Counted from the stretch's first letter, positions 47,678-61,769 are shown. The stretch is 64,000 bases of DNA from Hippophae tibetana (GCA_037013495.1 CM072811.1:41865452-41929451), one strand, 5' to 3'. Notes: generated by a model from the letters alone, not told the origin. Made by a program: numbers and translations.

Positions 47678-47700
47678 ATATATATATATATATATATATA
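47678..47700. repeat. (AT)n microsatellite
   Basis: 23 bp of AT dinucleotide. Confidence 0.9.
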
Positions 47701-48749
47701 AATATAAAACTTGATTTTAGTTTACAATTGTTTTATAGTATAATGATATATGTTTTTTTATGAATAGTAAGAATGTACATATGAGTTTAAAGTGTCATTA
47801 ATACTCAAGTTTTGGGACGTACGTGTTCATGCCTTGAGTTGGCATGTGAGATTGTTATAAATTAAAGAATGTGAAGCTGAGCAAACGATTAATTTGAATC
47901 TCAAAAATAAATTTAAGTAATTGAATGTTTTAATATAATTAATGTTTATATATAAAAAATAATTCACTAATAATTAAATAAAAAGTACAAATAAGAGTGG
48001 ATATTTACATATAAATTTTAAACTTTTATTATTTAAAAAATCATTATTAATATAATAATTTAAATATATTTATAATAAAATAAGATATATATAATATATT
48101 TATTCAATAAAAATAAATATTAACTGAAAAATAAAAAAAAAAATATTTTTTCATGTTTTTATATTAACCCTCTGTAGCATTAATCCTAAATCTATCACTA
48201 GTCAAACGCCGATATCTTTAAAAAAAATCAAATATACTCAAATTTCTCTCGCTAAAACAACAATGAAGTAACTAAAAAATAGAAATCTAAAAATCATATC
48301 AATAATACTCTTAAATTTTAATGTATAATATAAATACTTTTAAAATTTTAAAAATATCATAAATATTCTTCAAGTTTGATAGGAATTAAAGTTAACAAAA
48401 TTAAATAGTAATAATAATTTATATATAAAAATGACAGATATAATAAAAAATCAAAAAATGATAAACAATAAAAAAATAATAGAAATAGATACACAAGAAT
48501 TTCAAGATGTTTTCACAAATATTAATAATTAGTAAAAATATTTGAAGAAATACAAAAAATAAGATTAAATCTTAAGGAGAGACATGGATTTAAAGATTTA
48601 TCGTTCTCAAAAATAATGAAAATATTTTTAAAAAATATCAAATTTATTATGGAATAAGTAATAAATAAACGAGTCTTAACATTACAGATGTAAAAGAAAA
48701 ATATAATATATCATTAATTGATAAATAAATCATTATGGATAAACTATCA

Positions 48750-49430
48750 AAAAAATCTCAAAATAACAAAGGAAAAATTGGATACATTCATTTAAGAGGA
48801 ATTCAAATATTAATAAAAACACATTTTAGAAAAAATAATTGATATACCAATAAAACCAGTATTACTAGATAATAGAATAATAAATAATAAATGTTTTATT
48901 AGGAATAATTCATGGAAACCTAGGATACTAAAAATTAAAATTCATGGCATATCTTAAGTTTACCATTAATATTAATGATAAAAACTTAAATTAGGTGTTA
49001 AATTTAGCATATGAATTCAAAAGAGGAGATTTAATGAAATTAGGTAATCATTCATTTTCTATACAATAAATAGTAGGATATTAATTAACAAATAACCATA
49101 ATAGTTCAATATATGGACAAAAATAATTCATAGAAATAGATAAAATTTTCTAAGAAATTTGATAAATAATAAAACCAAAAGTATTAACAGACTTTAAAAT
49201 ACCAATAGATTGAAACTTAGATGTTAAATAAAAATCTCTCATATCACGAAAAAAGTAATATAATAAAAAATAGTAATGTATCAAGATTTACGTTTATAGA
49301 TTCCCAAACGAGAAACCTCTAACAAATAAATAGAAGTTACAAATTTAAAATAATAAAAGCATTAATTCATAACATAATAAAAGCATTAATTCATAACATA
49401 ATATTAGGAAGAAGATACCATTGTTATCTA
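48750..49430 (+). pseudogene. pararetrovirus movement-protein relic
   Basis: Fragments in shifting frames align with the 30K-type movement protein of caulimovirids: an IKTH-like strand near 48815, DNRIIN near 48880, and a conserved core near 49000-49070 (AYEFKRGDLMK). Several stops and frame changes lie between them. Confidence 0.6.
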
Positions 49431-50989
49431 AATAATGTTTAAAAATAAACTACAGAATATAAAATTAGATTTTGATGAAAGTCAAATATGCATATAAAAA
49501 AATCAAATAATAATAATGAAAGTTTTATTTCTTTTAGCAGAAAAATGGGATATAGTACAAGAATCAAATATCAAGTCCTTACAAGACATAAATGAAACAC
49601 AAAAAGAACTTTTAAATTAAAAGAAATAAAAAATATGGTTAATATACCTAGGGACAATGAAATCATAGATTACAAGTTTTATTCATTTGTAGAAGTAAAA
49701 TAAAAACCACTTAGGAGATCAAATGCATTGATACCTAAGAATGAGAAAAGAAAGAATGAGAAAAATCCTAAGATATAAAAAAAGTTATAATTCCAGTTTA
49801 ATAGAACATAAAAAAGAATAAGAAGAATAGTTTATGAACACTAAAAATATGTATATAAAAAAAGTTGGGTTGTTTGTTAACTTTAACAGATGAAGATTTA
49901 GGAAGAAATTATGATGAATTTTTTTGTACAAATAAAAAGAGAGATGATATGACAATAATTAGTAAAATTGATTTTGAATCAAAAAATATTATCCCAAAAA
50001 ATCATATGAAATTAATTTCATTACTAGTTCATTATTAAGAAAAACATTTGACCCACGTAGAAAAGAAAGAATTAGATAAAGATAAGAAGAACATGACCTT
50101 CCTTATAGAAGAAAATAACAACCCAAATGGAAGAAGGATTGCATTGGAGAATTAGAGGTAATATCCCATCACAATTCAAACTTCATGAAAATTATAGATT
50201 TGATCTTTTAGATTTAGATTGTGTAAGAGATAAAAAAAATCTTTTAATGAATGGTATAGTTGTATGAGTGTAATCATACAAAATTCTTCAACCACACAAT
50301 TAAATATTTCAACTTGTATAGTCTTGATAGCTCACAAAATGATAGAAAATATATAAAAAAAACTTGATTTATAAAATTAATATAATAACATCATTTATAA
50401 ATGTAGTGGAATTCTTCCAAGTGTATGAAATACTTAGATATTATAATAAATGAAATATACAAGGATTTATTGGATAAGACAGAGGTAGACATATCACTGA
50501 ATCTAGTGAAAATAAAGTTGAGTAAGTTAAATGATATTTAACAAATATGAAAATATGTGACAACTGTTATATAGATTCATTTATTTGTGAATATAAAATA
50601 TATTAACATAAGTTGTCACCCAACATGTAAGAAACTTATAAGGAAATATTTTTTTCAAAAATTACCTAGAATATTACATAAAATCATAACAGAAAGATAT
50701 AATAAAAGAAATAGAGAAACTATATCAAACATCTTAGAAGGAAAAATAAGAAGTCTTAAAAATTAGATAATCAATAAATATCAAGAAAGATATAAATGTA
50801 AACAAATAAGAAAAAATAATAAAATCTTTTATGATACAAGAGATTTTAGAATGATAGAAAAATACAAATGTAGCATAAAATCTTACAAGCAAAAGTATAA
50901 AAATATAAAAAATATAGCATTCAAAAGATATAAATTTAAAAAATAATATTTTCAAAAATATAAAAGTAGGTATAATAAAGAAACTTATA

Positions 50990-51130
50990 GATAAATATAT
51001 TTTAGGAGAAAAATATAAAAGCTATCAAAAAACAAAAATGATTGCCTATTAAAGAAAAAGAAATACACATATTGGATCTACAATAAGTAAGGACATTACT
51101 TTAATAAATATACTAACATGCTTTAATATA
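50990..51130 (+). pseudogene. pararetrovirus coat-protein zinc-knuckle relic
   Basis: Near 51058-51120 a frame keeps the spacing of a CCHC knuckle with Gly-His in place, but the Cys positions read Tyr and one codon is a stop. G-to-A changes (TGT/TGC to TAT/TAC) explain all of these. Coat assignment comes from its position between the movement protein and protease. Confidence 0.45.
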
Positions 51131-51379
51131 AAAAAATAATTTTAAAAGAAATTTTCACAGGAAACAAAAATCTTAGAAGAAACTTTTAAGATGAAATTAG
51201 AACCAATAAAGGAATTGGTTATAGATGCTACTTGTAATATTTATCTATTAGAAGAGACTGAAAAAATAGCAAACTCATAATATGAATACTCTTCAATAAA
51301 AGATGAATGATTTGCATAGTATTACAAATCCAAACATTACTTATATTAAGATATGATTGAAATTTAAAGGTTACACAAG

Positions 51380-51640
51380 TTACCATGAGTTGATATATGT
51401 GTAGCTAGTAAATATGTATTTCCAGACGAATTCTAAAAGCAAGCACCAAAAGATTTAATTGTAAGAATTATTAACAATATTATAATAAATCTTAATAAAG
51501 TCTTAAAAAATATAGATACAATGATAGAAGGAGAGAAATTTCATATTCTTAACATATATTAACAAGAGACAAGAGTTGATTTATTAATAGGAAATAATTT
51601 TCTAAACTTATATAAATCTTTTACACAATATCTAGACAAA
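51380..51640 (+). pseudogene. pararetrovirus aspartic-protease relic
   Basis: A VDICVASK stretch near 51395 sits where the D-T-G-A active site is expected in caulimovirid proteases, with the active-site residues degraded. About 190 bp on, near 51570-51615, the typical LLIGNNFLNLY ending of the domain is preserved. Confidence 0.6.
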
Positions 51641-51899
51641 GTAAGTCTAACAATACTATATGGTGAATCCATTTGTGTCAAAATGAGAAAAAAATTAATT
51701 GTATCAAATCCAAATTTTATGCAACAATATAAAAAGTAAAAACGTGATTAGATAGACACAAAACAACAATAAAAATTTTATTCAAAAAATATTTCATTAG
51801 ATATAAAAGAGAAACAAAACTCTTTTCTTAATTAAATCTATGAAGATAAAGCCTTAACAGTTATCACAAATTTATTAGAAATAATAAGCTTAGAAAATC

Positions 51900-53230
51900 A
51901 TTTAGATCTAAAAGTAAATAAATCTAAAATAATTATTAACATAAACTAAGATATCCTAACAAAGTCATTAAAATAAAACCTATGATTTATACTTCAAAAA
52001 ACATGATTGAATTTGTAAAACTTTTGAAATTAAAAGTCATAATACTAAGTAATTCACCATATATTAGTTCCCATTCTTAGTCAAAAAAGTAGTTGAAAAA
52101 ATAAGTGGAAAAAAGAAAATGATAATAAAATTCAAAGCATTGGCATTGAATACAAAAACCATTGATTAAAAAAACTATTGATGATGAATACTTTATTCCA
52201 AATAAAGAAGAATTATTATCATTAATAAAATGAAAGAAATATTTCTCAAGTTTTGATTATAAAGTAGATTTTGACAAATAAGATTAAATGAGGAATCTCA
52301 AAAACTAACGATCTTTAGTTTTTCCAAGGACAATTTCAGTGGACTATTGTACAATTCAGATTAAAATAAGCTCCACGTATTTTTAATTATAAAATATTTG
52401 TTGTGTTTACATAGATGATATTTTTATTTTTAGTAATAAATTAAATAAATATTATTTGGATATTATTAATATTCAACAACAATGTAGGAAATATGGTATC
52501 GTACTTTATGAGAAAAAAACAATAATTGCTCACCAAAGAATTAAATATTTAAGATTAGAAATTAGAAATTAGAAATATAATATATAACCTCATATATTAA
52601 ATAATATTCAAGAATTTCTTAGTGAATTGAAAGACAAAAATAAATTGCAAAGATTCTTAGATTATTTAACATATTATGAAATATACATCAATAAACTTGC
52701 AGAAATGCAAAAAATATTTACAAACAAAATTAAAAAAGATCGTGTTTGAAAATAGACAAAAAAATATACTTTGTATGTGGATAAGATAAAAGCACATATA
52801 AAAAATTACCAACTTTATACCATCCATGTCTATATGATAAAATGATAATTGAAACAAATACTTTGCATGAATATTGGGAAGTAGTTTTAAATGCAAAAGT
52901 AGACAACAAATATGAATATCTTTGTAGAAATACATCAGGATCTTTCTATGGTCAAGAATTAAATTATCACAATAATAAAAATGAATGATTAAATGTAAAA
53001 AAAAACTATTAGTAAATTCACAATATATGTAATAAGTTTCCGATTCATTATCAGAATTGATTACAAGAATTTTGATTATTTTTTAAGAACTATTATTACA
53101 GATGATTATAAACAAAGAATATTAGTGAGATGGAAACAATAATTTAACCATTACGATTTTGATGTCAAACATCTTTTAGAAAACAATAATAGTTTAATTG
53201 GTGCCCTTACAAGAGAATTAACACATTTAG
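51900..53230 (+). pseudogene. pararetrovirus reverse transcriptase and RNase H relic
   Basis: The polymerase signature YIDD is readable near 52408, followed by the thumb-like region near 52600-52700 (LQRFLDYL). RNase H follows, with a readable GSFYGQELNYHNN near 52930-52970 and a C-terminal end near 53210. Stops, many at positions where C-to-T change would turn CAA or CGA into a stop, interrupt every 20-40 codons. Confidence 0.75.
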
Positions 53231-53599
53231 CTATTTTTGTTCTCACAGGAATGGAACATATTGATATCAAGATCAAGATAAAGAATAAAAATAAGAAGAT
53301 AAGAATCCTTCAACAAAACTCGAAGTTCTATACCTAAAGAAGTCTCTTTTACAGACATGAATTAAACATGAATAACTTAATAGTTCAAAACCATTGGATT
53401 TCAAAAACTCCAAAGAGAAATCCTCATCAGAGATTCATTCTAAGAAAGGTAAAGCTTATGAAGAAGGAATTTAAAATGAGAAATAAGAACCTAGTAGTTC
53501 AAAAGAGAGTAACATATATGAAAATAAAAATAAAAAGCTTAGTTAGGCTAAATAAGCAAAAAAAAAAAAAAAGTTTGAAAAATGACTTATATGGTATAT

Positions 53600-54700
53600 A
53601 ATGATCCAAAATCAAGAGTTTAGAACAATTAACCTAAAGAAAGTAAATATATTGTCGGATTTAGTCGAATAACTCAGAGATTTCACTAATAGAATATAAG
53701 ATGAAGGTAATTATGTCAATTATAGAGTACCAAGATTAATAACTCTAGAGAACATAGTTAAAAACTACTTTGCAGCATTTCAACAAAAACCATCGTCACT
53801 AAGTAGGTTGAATACCCTAGAGAAAGATAATATGACCACTAGTACTATTCAGAGAAACACATTTCACATAGAAAATAAAGATAATACTACCACTAGTAAT
53901 ATTCATGAAAAGATCCCCCGTGAATACATTGGTCTTTGAAAATGAAAAAGATTAATATAGGAATTTAAGTAAACCAAAATAGTTGAGTCTTTATAACTTA
54001 GTAAGAAGATCTACCCAGGAACATATCGAAGATATGAATTTTTATCGATAATAAATTTAATATTCTTGAAAAATCTTATCCAATTTTTATTTGTAAATAT
54101 TTCTATGCAGGTTTAATTGAGAACCTATATCTAGGAATTAATTTAAATTATTTTCTTAAAAAAATCAATAAAAGGCTATTAAGAACTACAGGAAGAAGAT
54201 TAGAGCATTTGATAAGCTTTCTATCTAAGATTTTTTCAGTTTACTTATGGACTAGAATGAAAAAGGTTATGTTAGTCCCTACAATTTTATTAAATTAATT
54301 ATTTCTAACACTAATAGAGAAGTCACAAAACCAAGGGCATTTTTAGAAAAAAGAATTCAATATAGACGAACTCTCTATTCTAAGAGGAAAGATGTTAAGT
54401 TAAATTTACCATGAACTCAAAAAAATTAATAATTCTTCTGAAGTCAAAATAGATTACTTGACTAGTAAAGTTATAATTACTTCTCAAAGCAATATTACTT
54501 TGATTGAAAAAGATGGTGAAAAAATCAATAACTTTGAAACAAATTTTAATAGTAATAATATAAAAATTTATCAATTAAAAAAATTAGAGATCGAGAAGAT
54601 AAAGATGCGTCGTTGACTACATCATCACAAGGACTATCATTAAAAATCAACAAAAATGAATAAATATGTAAAACCTACATCTTTAATCAACAAAGCATGC
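53600..54700 (+). pseudogene. pararetrovirus downstream coding relic
   Basis: Partly open frames follow RNase H. The stretch near 54085-54160 is similar to one near 24920-25000 in the shorter copy, which is the main reason to include it in the viral unit. Function is unknown; a last open reading frame of the virus is one possibility. Confidence 0.45.
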
Positions 54701-55530
54701 CAAGGAAATAAATAAAAAGCTTAGATTCAAAAGTTAAAAGAAGAAAATAAGGTGAATTATTAAAATAAGGGTAAAATAGTGATTTCTCACTATTGTAAAC
54801 ATGAATTCTTTTTCTTATCAAAGAAACCTTTATTCTCACTATCTAGCAACTATATATCTATAAACTATGAGTGACTAAAATCTTGAAAAGATTCTTAGTT
54901 AGCTTTTAATTATTAATATTATGAATAAAATAGAGTGTAGTTACCCTTTTTTTTATTTTCTAGTAAGTCTAATTTGAACACCATATTATATACAGATGCA
55001 AAGGTTTAACCATTAACAGAAGGACATTAAGGTTTGAGAAAACTAAGACATACCATTTGTAATAAAAGAAGATGAATAACGAAAGGAAAAGTCATAGTTG
55101 ATCCATTAAATTCATGTATGATAATTATTATTCTAAGTGAGATAAGGATCTTTAACTATTAAATATTTGTTTATAACATTTATAAAACTGATAATTAAGA
55201 AAACAAATATAAAAAACTATTCATAAGTCTATATGAACACAAATAAAATAATATTTTGATAAGAAATTTGAAGGTTTGACTTTAAATAATAATATGTAGG
55301 AAGTACCAAATAGCTTTGTAAAATAGCTAGCCATATTTTGGTACGAGAGTCCTAGGAAATAAAAATACATTGTTAGATGTAAAGTTAACATTGTTAACTA
55401 TTCAAGGACATTAATGATATTAACTCAAAAATTGAGAGCATTAGAACTCCTCTTATAAAAGTTAGTGATATAAGTGAAAATATACTAAAATTCAAAGGCA
55501 TTAATTATATTTTTCCTCTTTCATGTATCA

Positions 55531-56090
55531 AATGTTATCATTCTATGAACCATGGATGTAGGCAGACTCGAGTGAGAGGGGGAACGTGCTATCATGTCTC
55601 CTCATTTTTCGATACAATTTTTTTCTTTATTATATTTATAAATATCACTTTATTTTACAAAAATACATAATAGTGTCCCCTCTCAAGTTTATTATTTAAA
55701 TATTATTTTTATTTCCTTTTGTTATACTACGTATTTATTTATATTCTCATTGTATGTTTCACTTTTACTTTAATATTATACATTTTTTACTAAGTAGACT
55801 CTATTAGAGTAATAAATGTTTAACATCTTATAAATTTTAGATTTTTTTAGAAAAATTACATCAAATAACACAAAAAACTTATATATAATAACAAAAATAA
55901 CACTTCCTAATAATATTAAATGGGTTTAATTAAACAGAATTTAATATTGAACAAATTGAAATTATTTTAGTTCAACTTGAATGACATCCAATTGGACGAC
56001 GTTTAATGTGCAATGATGTATTATATTTATTTAATAGTAAAAATATATGAACTGAACATAAGGGGTGTTATTTTTATGATTACAAGTTTT
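55531..56090. other. spacer right of the pararetrovirus copy
   Basis: No gene or repeat recognised. The right limit of the viral copy is set only by the last block shared with 26.2 kb, so viral sequence may reach further in. Confidence 0.4.
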
Positions 56091-56094
56091 AAAT

Positions 56095-57130
56095 GTGCTA
56101 AAAGAGTTCACGACCCGGTATACAACCAGGGTAAGGAGAAACAGACTCCAAAAGAACTTTGTCCTAACTTGCGAGAAACATAATAGTATATCACTTATAC
56201 ATTTCACACATCAGAAGCACAAAACATATAATATTAAAAATAGGTAACTTGAATAACAGATATCATATATCAAATAGAAAATAGACAAAAATGAAAAAGA
56301 TTTATAATCTAATTAAATTTAAGCTTTTAATATATTGTTACATACACACCTTAAACTTGGATTACATTAGCACAATATTAGATCATACATTACACTCGAT
56401 ATAACAAGATAAACCCATATAAAGACCATATCTATATGGTAACAACCTCGGGTTTCTAAAGGCAACTACTAAGTAGTAAATAATTCATTAAGTGGCAAAT
56501 AAGTTACAACTCTAATAGACAGTAAAACCACTATTACCTATATTAGCGAGGATCTCTGTCCTAACTACCTAATGTTAGTCTTTACTTGTTGCTTCTTCAA
56601 CGATATTGTTTAACACTCAAACCCAATTGTACTTCATAGTCAACACCACCCAATATGGTGTGATTAGTAATCAAAGATCAACAACTACAAGCATATCAAC
56701 TCACAACCTTACGAGATACACAGTCCATTACTAATATCAAATCACATACAAGAGGCATATAGCCACACGACGTACTTACACAGAAAATGATTTGATCACA
56801 AACCACATTATACAAGTCACACTCAAATATAATCTCACCAAAATCATTTCTAAAATAGATATAAATATTGATATGAATTTTGGCAGAATTTTGACCCTAA
56901 AAACGTGGATAAGAGAAGAAATGAATGAGATATTTATAGAATTCAAAATTCACACATCACCAACCACCTTGTCAAGGGTGATGGCTAAGGTGTTAACGAG
57001 CTTGGTAGAAAGATGCTAAAAAATAGCATTTTTTCGTTTCCAAAAATACCGAGTACGATCCATAAATGTCCACACCCAAAGCACGCAATACCCATAAGTA
57101 AAAAAAGTTGGTTCACTTATTGAAAACTAA
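56095..57130 (-). repeat. possible solo LTR, unresolved
   Basis: A 1-kb block of more balanced composition than its surroundings. On the minus strand a TATA-like TTCTATAAATATC (near 56930-56943) is followed by CATTCATTTCTTCTC, as in LTR promoters of plant gypsy elements. I could not find TG...CA ends, a target duplication or a second copy. It could equally be a promoter/leader remnant. Confidence 0.25.
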
Positions 57131-58783
57131 CACTCTACCTAGCATGCACATTATGTAAACCAATCTCTCAGTGTGTGTAAACATACTTGCATACAAAATG
57201 TAATTAATTATGTGCATGTATGTGAATTATTAATCTATAATAACCAACCTTACACAAAGGGAGATAAAAAAAACTAAGTAAAACAACATACATCATTTTT
57301 TGTACAAGGAAAGCCAATACACATACACAAGTATAATGAGACTTATACGGGTAATTTTGTTGTTTTTTTTAATTTTACTAGTTTAATTTTCCTAGCATTT
57401 TTTTTTGAATAAAACATTTTGTCTCGCATACAATTTTACCATTATGTGTTACAACATGTATAATTATATAAATATTAATTGTTATTTATATAATATAATA
57501 TTAATCTTATCTATTTTTCTTTCACATATTCAATTTTTTTACATATATATTATAATTTATATTGTTTAATTTCTTTTATTTTTTTATCCGTGTGTATAGA
57601 TATATTATTTATAAATATTACAATAGCATATATTAGCATATATCTTTATTAATAAGAGACATTTTTTTAAGCACAAACACTTTTCATGAGTCATTTGACA
57701 TTGACACTTTATATTTTTAATATATTTATGTTATATTCTAATTCTATTTGTATCATTTATATTTTTTTCTTTTTATAATATCCATGTATTTTTTAAGCCC
57801 ATTAGTTTTTTATTTGCCCATTAAAATACGAAAGTCTTAAATTTTATATGGCCGGTGTATAAACAATATAAGTGATCAATTCTAAAATGTTATATAAGTC
57901 ACATATTTATTAAACAATGCACTAAGGAAACATTTAGTAATCTAGAATGAAAGTAAAACGAATTGAAATATGGATGAATCGAAATAAATAGGAATTAGAA
58001 TACTTAATACAATTACTTTTGATGTTGTTTACTGACTCTTTTCTAAAATCAGAATAACCGTGAAACATATTTATACTATATGAAAAATAAATATGTTGAA
58101 TTAAAATGGGAGAGAATGAAAATACAACTATACTGAAATTCTTATAAAATTAGTTTTTTTTCCTTTTCATGTATTAAAAATATATATTATATTTTATGGT
58201 GGATAAGTAAACAAAACGAATTGAATGTTTATGGTAGAAAAAATATAAATTTTTATCATAAATCAAATACCTATCAATAAAAAGTAAAAATTACTTATTT
58301 TTTGGATTATTGAGTTTTAATCTTTTTTTATTAGCTACTTTATAATAATGTGATATCATAAAGGATAATTTTAATATTATATACAATAAAAATTAAAAAT
58401 AGAAAGCTAGTTGTGGGAAGGGATCAAATCAATAATAGTTATTTGGCATTAAAAAAAACGGGTTATCAATAAAAATCAGAATAATATTTAAAAATATGAC
58501 TCATTTTCTTTCCACATAAAAAAATAAAAATAAAATAAACACTAAATGGAAAACAATATCCCTTTCCTTGTTACTATTTTACGAAAGTGTAGAGGAGAAA
58601 GTAAACACTCTAAACGAAAAATATGACTCACTTCTCAAAGGAGAAGTAAAGGAAAGTGTAATCATTAGGCTATTTTTCGAAACTAACGTCACTCCCATTT
58701 GAAAATGTCCTTTAACAATGAAAATGACCATTTGTCGAGAATGTTAAGAGATGATTTTATCGGTCTTATTTATTATAAATTTG

Positions 58784-58785
<2 letters not shown>
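57131..58785. other. AT-rich spacer
   Basis: No gene or bounded repeat seen. Confidence 0.5.

Positions 58786-58821
<36 letters not shown>
58786..58821. repeat. (AT)n microsatellite
   Basis: 36 bp of uninterrupted AT, about 90 bp left of the TRIM-like element. Confidence 0.95.
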
Positions 58822-58823
<2 letters not shown>

Positions 58824-58879
58824 TATTATTTAAAAATATATTATACTCTTTGTTTCTTGTCTTCCCTTTTATCTCACTT

Positions 58880-59205
58880 AAGATAATCCAACCAATCTAT
58901 TAATCAACGAGGAGTTGTTTATAAGTCTATGTAGTCTCTCTTCTGATAAGTGCGTTTTAAAAGAAAAATTCGAGATTGTCCAACTTTCAATTTGGTATCA
59001 GAATGGGTCTTTGGTCCGATTGTGCCTAACATGGTCAACCTTATGGTCAATCGGTTAGAACGGTGTCCCCGCCCAATGTGATAGAGGGTCTTGAAGAGTC
59101 CCACATTGATCAAGAAAATGAACAGAAAGTTGGTTATAAGTCTGAACAATCTCTCCTTTGATAAGCGTGTTTTGAAGAAAAAATTCGGAGCTACGCAACT
59201 TTCAG
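58880..59205 (+). mobile_element. TRIM-like miniature LTR element
   Basis: Direct repeats at about 58905-58990 and 59119-59205 share TTTATAAGTC/TTATAAGTC, TCTCTC..TGATAAG.GCGTTTT, AAAAATTCG and CAACTTTCA. The first ends at TGGTATCAGA (58993-59002), the tRNA-Met primer-binding site seen at both clear copia elements here. About 100 bp of non-coding sequence lies between that site and TGATAGAGGGTC (about 59079), where the second repeat probably starts. The first repeat appears truncated at its left. Total size is near 300 bp with no coding capacity, which fits terminal-repeat retrotransposons in miniature. Confidence 0.6.
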
Positions 59206-61769
59206 TTAAATCAAACCTCTACGATATTGACAGTCAACAAGATAGGTGCAAAAACAAAGATGTTATTGGTATTAGGTAAATGTGTAAATTTAGATGTTAT
59301 GTTTTTATTAAGTGATGACATAATTTATTAATTTTGTAAATTTATATTTTTTTATATAAGTGAAGATGTTATTTTTAAATATTTCTAAATAAAATATCCT
59401 AAGTAACATGTCTTAATAGATATATTAGAACATCTTAATTAGATTTTTTTTAAATAAAAGATTGTAAATATCATATGTTAATAAATATATTAGAACATCT
59501 TAATTAAACGAACTTTGTAACACCTGTTTCATCTAATCTACTAAGTACGGGTATTATTAAATAGAGAATATACAAATTAATTCTCAACAAAATATATAAT
59601 TAGACGTAATTTGGTATCTGAATGAAAATGTTAACGAATATTGAGATATCTTACCATAAAGTCGCGAAACAAATACTAGGAGTCTCGTGACTATATTATC
59701 AGTTACACTATTGTCCTCTAGATAAATATGAAACAAAAAAATTCTAAGAAATTTTCTCTAAACAGTCAGATCACTTAGAATACCATCTCTATGACACCGA
59801 AAACAATCGAGTCCAAAAAAGAGTGATAATATAAATAAAGCTCTACTCAAACCAAAGTTTTTGCTACCAAAAAATGATAGCATACATCACCGTATGAATG
59901 TTGGTCGCAACTTCTATAGGAATGGGCAAAAAAACTATGGGTTACATTATCTGCATTATTAGTTCGGTTTTTATCTGATAAAGTTTAAGGATGTGTACAA
60001 TTATACTCATAACCATACCCGCTCGTATCTAAAATTAATTATATTTATTTAATTAATTTATATATTTATTAAATTAAATAATATATTAATTAATAATTAG
60101 AGTTTATTAAGAAATTTTAAAAAAAGTTTGAAAAAACAGTTTTTTTTTGTATTTTTTAATAACTACCCCTAACTGTTCCTCGTGGGTAAAAAATCATCCC
60201 CAAATTATAACGATTTTTGGGCGATTTTGAATATAGATTTTATAATTTGATTTGATGACAATTATGTCAATAACCATCACCACTCGTACCCGTACCCATT
60301 GTTAAACTTCTACCTCAAAAACATATGAGACTCCAAGCGTGTTACAGAAAAATCCCTTAACAAAGGATATTGAGGTATGAAAAACACCTACATAACCAAA
60401 TAACCTTAGTTACCTAAAAGCATCACCATTTGTATTAGCTATGATTCATCCTAAAGGTGGTGCCCTCCAAATAATTTTTTATATTCATAAAGCTCGAAGT
60501 GTGATGCCTAATATCAATAGACAATATAGTACCTGAAGAACATTCATTATATTTCATATGGATATTTATTGTGATAATTCCATCTCACAAATAAACAACT
60601 AAATTGTCACAAATGCAGTGCTCAAAGTCATTTGTATATCCTTAAACATTTGTTTATGGCTATCCAATATAGGAGTGATAATTCGTGCGAGTTATACTAG
60701 TTTGATTTAGTTTGAATTAACTCAACCTGAATTGGTCCAATCCTTGTTCAAATCAAATTTAATTTGAACCAATAAAGATGAGCCTGAATACAAACCAAAC
60801 AAGAACGAGTTGACTCAAAACAAGCACAAGTAGCTTGAATTGTTAATTATATTTTTTTTATATATCAAGAAATCTATTTAATATTATTAAAAGTTAATTA
60901 GTAAGCATTATATATTACGAATCTCTTATAGAGTTATTTACATCATGTGTTTCTTTTAAAATAAATAATAATTATTTATCATAATAACAAAATAATCCCT
61001 TTGAGTATATCGATATTCAAATAAAATCTATATGTAATACTACAAACTTATAATAGAAAAAATAAAAAAAAATCTATAATAGTAAAAATATAATTCAATT
61101 TGACTTCTTGTCGTACAAGGCTTTGAGTGGGCTAAAAATAACAACATTATGGTTGTGATCTCTATAACAAACATAATAAATATGTTTTTCAGTTACGTTT
61201 ACGCAACAAATATCAACAATTAATATAGTATATTAGTATAGTTTTGACAATGTGGTTTAATTGAAATAATCACAATTATTTAAAATAATACTTAAAGTAA
61301 GATTGTATGAGATAAGTTTAAATTCTTTAAGAGTTGGCAAGAAAAAAATTGAAAGAGAAAGATTTTTTTTTAGTTTAATCTATTTTTGTCAACTTAAATT
61401 TTATTTTATTTCATTTCAAACTAAAGGGCTAGTACAACCCAACTTGAACCTACCGCTACTTTTTGGGTTATTTAAGCAGACACAATTTTGATCTAAATTC
61501 AATTCAATTCATACTTGATTTAGGTTCGATTTGATCAATTGAGTTACTGCATAAATTGTCACCTATGTTATTCATATCATTAAGATGACTGAAACAATCC
61601 TTACTTTTCATAAATGACCAAGTTATGACCCAAAACAAGTTACTATTGTAATTGTCTATAAATTGAAAATGAAATATTCTGTAATCGTTTGCCGAAAAAG
61701 CACATAAAAAAGAAGAAAAGAAAAAGTATGAATATATATTTACAATATATAAGAATAATATATAAAAAT
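59206..61769. other. AT-rich spacer
   Basis: No gene seen. Near 59395-59515 a word TATATTAGAACATCTTAATTA occurs twice about 60 bp apart, a minor local duplication. Confidence 0.5.

Larger units (their letters stand above)
48390..55530 (+). mobile_element. endogenous pararetrovirus (Caulimoviridae), heavily decayed
   Basis: An ancient viral copy in the host genome. Stop-riddled relics occur in caulimovirid order on the + strand: movement-protein-like (about 48750-49430), coat region with a ruined zinc knuckle (about 50100-51150), aspartic protease (about 51380-51640), reverse transcriptase with YIDD (about 51900-52700), RNase H (about 52800-53230), a further coding relic (about 53600-54600), and a non-coding tail to 55530. 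The layout and motifs point to the petuvirus/florendovirus side of the family, but genus is uncertain. Dozens of stops and frameshifts break every part; nothing is expressible. Limits are approximate. No target duplication or LTR is expected, since these integrate without an integrase. Confidence 0.8.

Noticed and set aside
56792-57019. 75-codon + strand frame in the 56-57 kb block
   Set aside because: No domain recognised, and it lies within a block that looks more like an LTR or promoter remnant on the other strand.
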